Position numbers and translations under genes: made by a program
The notes under the pieces: model-generated
What the model saw: only the letters and a program-made list of their open reading frames with translations
What the model was told of the DNA's origin: nothing
The model's database searches: none
Shown here: positions 5,704-13,085 of the stretch, piece by piece
Layout of the letters: every line of letters begins with the position of its first letter
Numbering within the stretch: the stretch's first letter is position 1
Source: Clostridia bacterium
Lineage (GTDB): Bacteria > Bacillota > Clostridia > Christensenellales > Aristaeellaceae
Reading direction: 5' to 3'
Assembly (NCBI GenBank): GCA_900769075.1
Contig: CAAGFE010000006.1
Span: 1-13,594 of the forward strand
Length of the DNA stretch: 13,594 bases

Positions 5704-7413
5704 TTAATAATACTGCTCCACATACCCATAAGCTTCATTGAAGACGGCAGCATCTTTTATTCTGTACTTCTTCAGAATCACATCGCGCAGGTTTTTGCTT
5801 ACTTCTTTACGACCAGTTGATGTGTTCTGCCATCCGGGGAAGCGTACAACCCGAACGATGCCATCAATATCTGCGACAATGCGCTCGACAATCACAGGCG
5901 TGTTGTCATTTCGTACCCGCTCAAAGAGACGGGTAAGCATCGCTTTTCCCTTATCCTGTTCTTCTTCAGGAACCACTTCCTGTTCCATCTGTGCAGCTTC
6001 CTTGGCCAGCGCAAGCAGAGCTTTCAGGAATTCTATGCTGTTCATCAACCCGGCTTCGTGTTCTTCGCGCAGCTTTTCCAAGCGTTCACCAAGTTTGATA
6101 AACCTCGGATCATTGGGGTGCTTCAGAATCAGCGCACGAAGATCAATTTCCAGCTTTTTCGTCTTTTTCTTCTGAGATGTATCACCGTCAATGAATTTCT
6201 GGATGATCTCGCTGTCCAGCTCGAGAATGTCTTCGTCCTTCACAACATCTTCGACACTGACATTTTCGTGGATAAGCTCAAGTGTCTTGGGACCGAGTGC
6301 CGCCCAGATCAGCTTTCCGCGTTCATCTGTCGGTCGAATGGAATCGTATACCTTGGAGAGCCACTTATAATCCAGCTTGTACGGATTCAGGCAAGCATCA
6401 GGGGAAAGAGCATTCCACACGCGATTAACGCGGCGATATGCAGCACCAAACTTATCCTTATCCTCATCAGTGGGCAGGCAGGCCTGTGCATCTACAAGGG
6501 CTTCCCAGTCGTCCTTTGTGCGGTCAACGCCGGGGAAGAAGGCAATGCATTCAGCGATAAAGCCCGCGACCATTCCCTTGACCTGCTCGATATTGGTGAT
6601 GATCTTCTGCACGGATTCCGCATCAAACGCAAGCGCCTTTGCCACATCATCGAAGATGCCGATGTAGTCAATGATCAGGCCATAGCTCTTGTCCTGGCCA
6701 TACACGCGGTTGGTGCGGCAGATGGCCTGCAGCAGCGTGTGATCCTTCATAGGCTTGTCCAGATACATCACCTGCAGAATCGGCGCATCGAATCCGGTCA
6801 GCAGCTTGGATGTAACGATGACGATTTGCAATGGGTTCTTCGGATCGCGGAAATCATCGAGTACCTTGGCCTCTTCGTCACGGGAACGACGCCATTGCTT
6901 ATACTCATCGGCTTTGTCGTTGTTTGTGTCCATGACAATCGTGGACGTGGCTTCACCCAGCAGCTTGTCGAGCTCTTTTTTGTAGAGAACACAGCACTCG
7001 CGGTCATAGCAGACCACCTGGGCCTTGAAGCCGTTGGGATTGACATTGGTCATGAAATGCTCTGCAATATGCGCACAGACGGCTTTGATTCGCTCCGGAT
7101 CTTTCATGATGGCCGCCATGCGGACCCGCTGCGCGACGTTGGAGCGTTCCTCTTCTGTCAGCCCCGCCTGATCAGCAATCGCCTTGAAGGCTTCGTCGAT
7201 GGCCTCCTGATTCACATGGAGCTTCACAGGAACCGGCTCAAAGTGCAGCGGCAGCGTGGCCTTATCATTCACAGAGTCTGCAAAGGAATAGCGGCTCATA
7301 TAGCCGGTGCGGTCTTCTGTAGCGCCAAAGGTGGCAAACGTATTCTTGTCCAGCTTGTTGATGGGCGTGCCGGTCAAACCGAAGAAGAATGCGTTCGGCA
7401 GCGCCTCGCGCAT
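5704..7413 (-). pseudogene. hsdR: Type I restriction enzyme HsdR, C-terminal half only (N-terminus deleted)
   Basis: HsdR is the ATP-dependent translocase and nuclease subunit of type I restriction-modification complexes. The 569 readable residues begin just before helicase motif III (FGLTGTPI, about residues 11-18). They include motif V (VTSKLLTGFDAP) and motif VI (LQAICRTNRVYG), and then the long helical C-terminal region ending in GYVEQYY. Full HsdR proteins are about 1000 residues. The PD-(D/E)xK nuclease, Walker A and DEAx box that should lie upstream are absent. The frame starts exactly where the hsdS sequence ends (about 7412), with no ribosome binding site, so one deletion removed the 3' end of hsdS and the 5' half of hsdR. 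Restriction activity must be lost. Confidence 0.9.
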
Positions 7414-8359
7414 TCAGTTTTGCTTGATTCAGCTTAGGCTGTGCCGTCCCAGTAACATAATTTGAAATATCTATCATGTTAAGGAGATATTCAATGTATA
7501 CTTGCTTTGCCATAGAATCGAAACGCATAACATGAGCATGATTGTTTACCCACACTTTGCCACTCGCAGGGAAAGCTATTGGTGTTACACGGGCCAGCAA
7601 GTTAGCGCCATCTTCCGAGATTAGTAGAATATCCTCATCAAATATAAAGCCATCTACATAATCTACTATACCAGATGCACCGTAATACGGATACTGTCCA
7701 ACTTTTCTATCACTGCTCGTTATAGGAATACGCCTACTATCAAGATTCTCACCAAGCTCTGGTAATGTCTTCTGTGGCAGACTGTGCGAATTGATGGTCG
7801 GGTCTCCAAACATCTCGACAAATTGCGACTTCACAAGTTCATCTGTGGCAGTCAAAAGACGCTTATACGCCTCTTTTACGTTATCGCAGGCCAGCAAACG
7901 TGTGGCGAGTATGTGCTGTTCTTCAATAGCAGGTAACTCAAACTCATAAGCGCAAAGATCGGAAAACAGGATATACGGATTTGTAGACCCTTTGGAATTC
8001 CTGATTGCGTATTCTGTAAATGAATCGGTAAGCATAATGAATGGCAGCAATTCCTGCATCATTACACTCTGATCTTTCGTTTCAAGAACAAACGTGGTGT
8101 TGGAGGTAATTCCTTCAAAATCTGCCACAGCCACCTTTTTCAGATAAGTTCTCCGAGAACCATACAAGACCTGACCCGGACGGAATAAACGGATAAATGC
8201 CGGGCCAACATCACTGCCTTCAAAACGTCCACGTTTTGTGAGATGGATGTTTTCGGTTTCCATGTGTTCGCCAGCAATATAGAACTCATGATTATCCGTA
8301 GCTCTGTCTATATTGATTTTGATTTCTTTTATTACATCCCCGAATCGCACTCTTGCCAT
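7265..8359 (-). pseudogene. hsdS: Type I specificity subunit HsdS, 3'-truncated and fused out of frame to hsdR
   Basis: HsdS recognises the bipartite DNA target of a type I system. Residues 1-316 look genuine: a first target recognition domain (about 1-140), a helical linker ending TDELVKSQFVEMFGDPT, and most of a second TRD ending GTAQPKLNQAKLN. This end motif normally leads into the distal part of TRD2 and the second conserved helix, which are missing. After about 7412 the frame runs out of phase through hsdR DNA for some 48 codons until a stop at 7265. The start is good: AGGAGG lies 7 nt upstream of the ATG at 8359, and the gene overlaps the preceding hsdS-like gene by one base (TAATG). 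A partly functional protein cannot be excluded, but loss of the second helical spacer should impair assembly. Confidence 0.85.
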
Positions 8360-8418
8360 TATGCCACCTCCTTGAAGAAAGAGGTTTTACCGAAAAATTG
8401 CGATTTGACAAGCTCGTC
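7820..8418 (-). repeat. Imperfect direct repeat pair in the two hsdS genes (7820-7843 and 8395-8418)
   Basis: Twenty of 24 bases agree, both encoding DELVKSQF at the end of the helical spacer after a TRD. They are 575 bp apart in the same orientation. Homologous exchange between such spacers is a known way in which hsdS genes swap or lose TRDs. Confidence 0.6.
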
Positions 8419-8931
8419 AGTCTTTATGATCAGTTCCTTGTAGGCGTTTTTCGTGCGTTCCATCGCCCGAAGGAGTTCAACCAATTCATCCTGTTCGGCC
8501 ATGGACGGTAGGGTAAATTCATAATTTTGAAGATGCTCCCATTTCACTCGCGGAGAAAGTGAACCGGCAGAGTGCCCCACTGCAAATCGAAAGAAATCAT
8601 CATTTTGAACGATGAACGGAAGCAACTCAGGATTCAAGATATCAGCCTTTGCTTCAATTACTGTGATATCGCCGGAGCAGATGCCATCAAACGGAGCCAC
8701 AACCGCCTTCTTGAGATAAGCACGTCTACGGCCAAACAAGACTTGCCCCTTGTGAAAGCACTTGGTAAAGTTATTGTCTGCGCTGGTTCCCCAGGCGTGC
8801 AGGGTCATCGTTTCGGGTTCAAGATGCTCAAGACCCACTACGGGCATCCCGGTCTGATCGCCCTTATAGTTTTCTCTGCATTCTCTTGCCACATCACCAA
8901 ACTGTACCTTAGGCACCTTCTTCATCTCCAT
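8359..8931 (-). CDS. One-TRD (half-length) type I specificity protein HsdS
   Basis: The 190-residue protein contains a single TRD (about residues 8-140, opening VQFGDV and closing LQNYEFTLPSMAEQ) and one helical spacer ending TDELVKSQF, then a short unrelated-looking tail FGKTSFFKEVA. Normal HsdS proteins are about 400 residues with two TRDs. The domain is homologous to the first TRD region of the next gene (compare KGQVLFGRRRAYLKKAVV with PGQVLYGSRRTYLKKVAV). It may act as a half-subunit that dimerises to give a palindromic target, or be left over from recombination between spacers. The start overlaps the end of hsdM by 23 bp without an obvious ribosome binding site, so translational coupling is likely. 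It ends inside the ribosome binding site region of the following hsdS. Confidence 0.8.
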   Translation of the reverse strand: MEMKKVPKVQFGDVARECRENYKGDQTGMPVVGLEHLEPETMTLHAWGTSADNNFTKCFHKGQVLFGRRRAYLKKAVVAPFDGICSGDITVIEAKADILNPELLPFIVQNDDFFRFAVGHSAGSLSPRVKWEHLQNYEFTLPSMAEQDELVELLRAMERTKNAYKELIIKTDELVKSQFFGKTSFFKEVA

Positions 8932-10405
8932 TCAGCAATTCGCATAATGTCTCATAGGCGATTTGCATGTCGAATGCGCTTGCTTGCCAGTCAGACAGAC
9001 ATTCACTCAAGGTACGATCATCTGCATCTTCCGCATCAGTCTTGCTCTGTACATATAGCGGGATATTCAGACTATATCGGTAAGCGGCTATCTCTTCGAG
9101 GGTTGCCACATGTGCGAAGCCTTCAATTTCTGCGAACTTGTGGTAAGCATCAGAAATCTTTGCAATATGTGAATCAGTCAGGAAGCTCTGCGCGTTTTTC
9201 CGCGTAACATCGTGAAGCGCATTGATGAGCAGAATCCGCTGCCTCCGATCAATCGGCTTGTTCGTTTTGCAGATTACAATACATGCCTCCATCGGTGAAT
9301 TAAAGAACAAGCCAGGGCCAAGGCCAATCACGCACTCCACAAGATCACTCTCGACCAGCTTTCTGCGCATCTCCGCTTCTTCATCGCGGAACAGCACCCC
9401 ATGCGGAAACAGAATTGCGCATCGCCCGGTATCCGGCTTGAGGCTCTTAAGGATATGCTGGAAGAAGGCGTAGTCCGCACGCCCCTGCGGCGGTGTGCCC
9501 AGGAAGTTGCGGCCATACTTGTCATGCTCAAACGCGCCGCGATCCCACTGCTTGATGGAGTACGGCGGATTCGCCAGCACCAGATCGAACTGCTGCAGCT
9601 GCCCGTTCTCAATGAAGGCAGGGTTCTTTAGCGTGTCATCGTTGACGATATGGAAGTCCTCGATGCCATGAAGGAACAGGTTCATCCGCCCAATGGCGCT
9701 GGTCAGCTGGTTGATCTCCTGCCCGTAAATGCGCAGGTTGCGCCATTCCTTTCCCTGTGCCTTGAGGTGTGCAATGCAGCTGATGAGCATGCCCGCGCTG
9801 CCGCATGTGGGATCGTATACGCTTTTACCACTCTGGGGCTGGAGCATTTCCGTCATCAGGTGTACCACGGTGCGGTTGGTGTAGAATTCCTGCGCGGTAT
9901 GGCCGCTGTCATCGGCAAACTGCTTGATCAGGTATTCATAGCCCTGACCAAGCTCGTCCTCCGGGCAGTTGGCCAGCGACAGACACTTGGAGGAAAAGTG
10001 CTCCAGCAGATCCTTCAGCAGACGATCCGGCAGGCGGTTTTTGTTCGTCCACGCGCCGTCGCCGAAGATGCCGGTCATCTTATCGCCATTGGCCTTTTCA
10101 ATCTCACGGAAGGCCTTCACAATCGCTGCGCCGACATCCTCCGTCACCTGACGGACATCGTTCCAGTGGTAGCCCTTCGGCACAAGGAAAGTGTGCAGCT
10201 CCTCCTCGGGATAGAATTCCATGTCCTCTCCGTATTCTTCTACGGCCTTAGCGGTTTCCTCGTCGTAAACATCGCAGATGCGCTTGAAGAACATCAAAGG
10301 GAAGATGTATTGCTTGTAGGCACCCGCATCGATGTGGGTGCGCAGCAGCACGGCACTCTGCCAGAGATAGCTTTTCAGCTCGTCAATCGTAATCCGCTCA
10401 GCCAT
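8909..10405 (-). CDS. hsdM: Type I DNA methyltransferase subunit HsdM, full length
   Basis: The modification subunit forms adenine-N6 methylation complexes with HsdS. The 498-residue protein has the N-terminal HsdM helical domain (about 8-150), followed by the N6 methylase domain. This has an unusual motif I DPTCGSAGM at 198-206 (Gly-Ser-Ala in place of the usual Gly-Thr-Gly), GQEINQLT (228-235) and the catalytic motif IV NPPY (279-282). The C-terminal part presumably contacts HsdS. The ATG lies within the 3' end of the preceding truncated hsdM (8-bp overlap) with GGGAGGGAGGA upstream, so the genes were translated as an operon. All catalytic residues seem present, and modification could persist if an HsdS partner is available. 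The operon promoter was upstream of the disrupted first hsdM and is now separated from it. Confidence 0.93.
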   Translation of the reverse strand: MAERITIDELKSYLWQSAVLLRTHIDAGAYKQYIFPLMFFKRICDVYDEETAKAVEEYGEDMEFYPEEELHTFLVPKGYHWNDVRQVTEDVGAAIVKAFREIEKANGDKMTGIFGDGAWTNKNRLPDRLLKDLLEHFSSKCLSLANCPEDELGQGYEYLIKQFADDSGHTAQEFYTNRTVVHLMTEMLQPQSGKSVYDPTCGSAGMLISCIAHLKAQGKEWRNLRIYGQEINQLTSAIGRMNLFLHGIEDFHIVNDDTLKNPAFIENGQLQQFDLVLANPPYSIKQWDRGAFEHDKYGRNFLGTPPQGRADYAFFQHILKSLKPDTGRCAILFPHGVLFRDEEAEMRRKLVESDLVECVIGLGPGLFFNSPMEACIVICKTNKPIDRRQRILLINALHDVTRKNAQSFLTDSHIAKISDAYHKFAEIEGFAHVATLEEIAAYRYSLNIPLYVQSKTDAEDADDRTLSECLSDWQASAFDMQIAYETLCELLNGDEEGA

Positions 10406-11297
10406 CGATGTATCCTCCCTCCCGGAGCAGCTTCTTCAGTTCCGCCTCGCTGTCACGAACCTCCTGCAGGGCTGCCATGAACTCACGGCGTACCTTCTTC
10501 GGGTCCATGGCGGCGACTGGGGTCTTTTCGATATAGGTGTTGACCGACAGGGTGTAGCCCTTCGCGGCAATCGTCTCCAAGTCCACGATGGCACACTTGT
10601 CCAGCACGGGCGTGTAGTTCTGCCAGAGGCGATAGACCTCGTCAGTGTCCCGTTCTGTCATGATGTTCTTCGCACGCTGCGCCGTATAGATGCCGGTTGC
10701 GTCGATCATGCAGATTTTCCCGCGATGCGCAAGCGGCTTGTTGTTGTTCATGTACAGGATACAGGCCGAGACGCCCGCTCCATAGAACAGGTTGCCGACC
10801 AGGGTGATCACGCACTCGATGATGTCGCTCTCGATCATCTTCTGGCGGATTGCGCCTTCGCGCCCGCCGTGGAACAGGACGCCCTGCGGCATTACCACGG
10901 CGCAGCGCCCCCTGCCGGGACGCATGGACTTGACCATATGCTGCAGCCAGGCAAAATCCGCGTTGGAATCCGTCGGGCAGCCCCAGATATTTCGCCCATA
11001 CGGGTCTGTCTCAAAGCTCTCCGCACCCCAGCGGTCGAGGCCGAACGGCGGATTGGCCAGCACGCAGTCAAACTGCTGCAGTTGTCCGTTGTGGATGAAC
11101 ATCGGCTTGCGCAGCGTATCCTCACGGCGAATCCTGAACTCCTTTGCGCCGTGAAGGAACAGATTCATGCGGGCAATGGCACTGGTGGAGAGGTTCTTCT
11201 CCTGCCCGTAAATCTTGCCGTAGGATTGCTTGGCGTCATCCATGTTCCGAATGGCCTCGATGAGCATACCCCCGGTGCCACAGGCTGGATCTATCAA
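10398..11297 (-). pseudogene. hsdM: Second HsdM (upstream paralogue), 5'-truncated at motif I by an integrative element
   Basis: The readable frame from TTG 11297 gives 299 residues and starts at motif I (IDPACGTGGMLIEA). It continues with KIYGQEKNLST, the catalytic NPPFG, and a C-terminal HsdM region ending in a charged helix (VRDSEAELKKLLREGGYIDG). It resembles the full-length HsdM downstream (both share FLHG and NGQLQQFD) but is clearly diverged, so this was a tandem two-hsdM operon. The N-terminal helical domain, roughly 150-200 residues, is absent. The break coincides with the 30-bp core at 11288, the same break point in the motif as in the methyltransferase at 5404. As there, the element DNA supplies Leu-Ile before Asp. 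The missing 5' part is expected beyond the right end of the element, outside this window. Confidence 0.88.
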
Positions 11298-11317
11298 AGT
11301 GGCGTCTTTGATACAGG
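11288..11317 (+). repeat. Attachment-site core copy B (30 bp, identical to 5395-5424)
   Basis: It has the same inverted repeat as copy A: TATCAAAG (11292-11299), six bases, CTTTGATA (11306-11313). The left flank 11274-11287 is hsdM motif I DNA and matches the flank of copy A at 10 of 14 positions, because both encode D-x-x-C-G-T-G-G. The junction marks the left end (attL or equivalent) of the recombinase element. Confidence 0.8.
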
Positions 11318-11349
11318 CGGATATGAAAGCAGGGATGAAAAAAGCCCAA

Positions 11350-11396
11350 GAAACAAGGACTCCCGGGGTGTTTGCAACCTCGGGAGTCCTTGTTTC
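11350..11396. terminator. Long hairpin of element terminus B, terminator-like
   Basis: A 19-bp stem (11350-11368 with 11378-11396, one G-T wobble) surrounds a 9-nt loop. The outer GAAACAAGG and CCTTGTTTC resemble a bidirectional terminator. It would insulate the recombinase genes from transcription of the host gene. It corresponds to the hairpin at 5458-5503 and covaries with it. Confidence 0.7.
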
Positions 11397-11402
11397 ATTG
11401 AT

Positions 11403-13085
11403 ATGTGTGCGGTTGTCAGTACACGCTATTCGCTGTCCATGCAGGTCAGCTACTACAGTGAGCTGATCCAGAACACGCCGGGCTGGGAATACGCGGGCGT
11501 CTATGCTGATGAAGGCATCACCGGCACCAAGATGGACAGCCGCCCGGAGTTCATCCGGATGCTGGCAGATTGCGAAGCCGGGAAGATCGACATCATTCTC
11601 ACCAAAAGCCTGTCACGCTTCGCCCGAAATACTGTGGACACGCTCAACGTTGTCCGCAGGCTGAAGGAGCTGGGCATCGAGGTCCGCTTTGAAAAGGAAC
11701 GCATCAATTCTCTGGCGGATGAAGGCGAGCTGCTCATTACCATCATGGCATCCTTCGCGCAGGAAGAAGTGCGCTCTCTGAGTGAAAACGTCAAATGGGG
11801 ACTGCGCAAGCGGTTTGAGCAAGGCATGCCCAATGGGCGCTTTCATGTGTACGGGTACCGCTGGGAAGGTGATCAGCTGGTGATTCAGCCTGATGAAGCC
11901 GCAATCGTTCGCCGCATTTTTCAAAACTTCCTGCAGGGAAAGTCCCGGCTGGAGACTGAACGCGAATTTGCAGCGGAAGGCATCACTACAGCCAAGGGCT
12001 GCCGATGGGTGGATTCCAACATCAAGGTGGTTCTTACGAATGTGACCTATACCGGCAACCTGCTGCTTCAGAAGGAATATATCGCCGATCCCATCACCAA
12101 GAAGCGCAGGAAGAACCGCGGCGAGCTGACCCAGTATTATGTCGAAGGGACACACGAGGCCATCATTGACAAGGAGACCTTCGATTATGTCCAGCAGGAG
12201 ATGGCCCGCAGAAAGGCTCTCGGGCCACGGGCAAACAAGTCCCTGAACCTGACCTGCTTCAGCGGGAAGATCAGGTGCCCGCACTGTGGGATCAACTATG
12301 GGCACACAAACTCACGCAGAGGGAGCAACATCTCGTATTGGGTCTGCGGGAGCAAGCGCAAAAAGAAAATCGGAGACGGTTGCCCGGTCAAGGGAGCCAT
12401 GAGCGAGGTCGCCATCAGGAAGTGCTGCGCCGAGGCGCTGGGACTGGCTGAATTCGATGAGGCTGTGTTCACGGAGCGGGTCGATCACCTGGAAGTCCCC
12501 GAAAAGGACCGGCTGACCTTCTTCATGAAGGATGGAAGAACCTTCACCCGTGACTGCAGGAATACGGGTCATCAGGATTGCTGGACGCCTGAGTACCGGG
12601 CGGCGGTTTCGGCCTACAGGCGTGAGCATGGCACAAATCCCAGAGGCAAGTCCTGCTTCACGTCAAGGATCAAATGCACCTGCGGCAGCAACTACCAAAC
12701 ATCCTACCAGAAGCTGAAGGATGGGTCCATTCGCTACTGGCGCTGCCCGGAGAAATGCTGCGAGAAAGGCATGCGGGAGGATCGGCTCCGTGCGGTCTGC
12801 GCAGAGGTGCTTGGTACCGATGGTTTTGATGAAGGTGCCTTCACCGCGCAGGTCGAGTACATCAGCGTACTGGCTGACGGCGTTCTGGAATTCCACCTTG
12901 CCGATGGCCGTGCTGTTCAGCACAGCATCGACCTCCGGCGCAGCGGCACAAAGTGGTCGGAAGAGCAGCGCAGGCACTTTCATGAATCCATCAAAGGCCG
13001 CTACACGCCGGAACGCAGGCAGGCGATGAGCGAACATATGAAGCAGCTTAGGAAGGAGCGCGGAGCAAATTGGCGAAAAGAGTAA
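11403..13085 (+). CDS. Serine recombinase family protein with degenerate N-terminal catalytic segment
   Basis: This resembles the large serine recombinases (TnpX-like integrases) of integrative elements. From ATG 11403 there are 560 residues; ATG 11439 would give 548. No ribosome binding site is visible for either. Present are most of the resolvase domain (ADEGITGTK 35-43, LTKSLSRFARNTVDTL 66-81, EGELLITIMASFAQEE 107-122), the recombinase DNA-binding domain (about 147-265) and zinc-ribbon cysteines (C292, C295, C315, C327). A second ribbon-like set follows (C425, C427, C448, C452). The usual opening Y-x-R-V-S-T plus the E-E-Q segment is replaced by CAVVSTRYSLSMQVSYY: a Val-Ser-Thr remains, but the Arg and several following residues are missing. 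The protein may be inactive, or an accessory partner of the next gene. It starts only 7 bp after the hairpin, leaving no space for a promoter. The longer open frame from 10725 is read-through of antisense hsdM and is not part of the gene. Confidence 0.8.
   Translation: MCAVVSTRYSLSMQVSYYSELIQNTPGWEYAGVYADEGITGTKMDSRPEFIRMLADCEAGKIDIILTKSLSRFARNTVDTLNVVRRLKELGIEVRFEKERINSLADEGELLITIMASFAQEEVRSLSENVKWGLRKRFEQGMPNGRFHVYGYRWEGDQLVIQPDEAAIVRRIFQNFLQGKSRLETEREFAAEGITTAKGCRWVDSNIKVVLTNVTYTGNLLLQKEYIADPITKKRRKNRGELTQYYVEGTHEAIIDKETFDYVQQEMARRKALGPRANKSLNLTCFSGKIRCPHCGINYGHTNSRRGSNISYWVCGSKRKKKIGDGCPVKGAMSEVAIRKCCAEALGLAEFDEAVFTERVDHLEVPEKDRLTFFMKDGRTFTRDCRNTGHQDCWTPEYRAAVSAYRREHGTNPRGKSCFTSRIKCTCGSNYQTSYQKLKDGSIRYWRCPEKCCEKGMREDRLRAVCAEVLGTDGFDEGAFTAQVEYISVLADGVLEFHLADGRAVQHSIDLRRSGTKWSEEQRRHFHESIKGRYTPERRQAMSEHMKQLRKERGANWRKE

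Noticed and set aside
6058..7437. Plus-strand frame of 459 residues opposite hsdR
   Set aside because: No recognisable domain; the minus strand carries clear helicase motifs.
7265..8931. Phase-variable hsdS inversion system
   Set aside because: No inverted copies of hsdS segments were seen, and the recombinases present are large integrase-type proteins rather than a small invertase or tyrosine recombinase beside hsdS.
10725..11402. Open frame continuous with the first recombinase from 10725, suggesting a much longer protein
   Set aside because: This part is antisense to hsdM codons and crosses the insertion junction. Recombinase similarity begins only at about 11406-11445.
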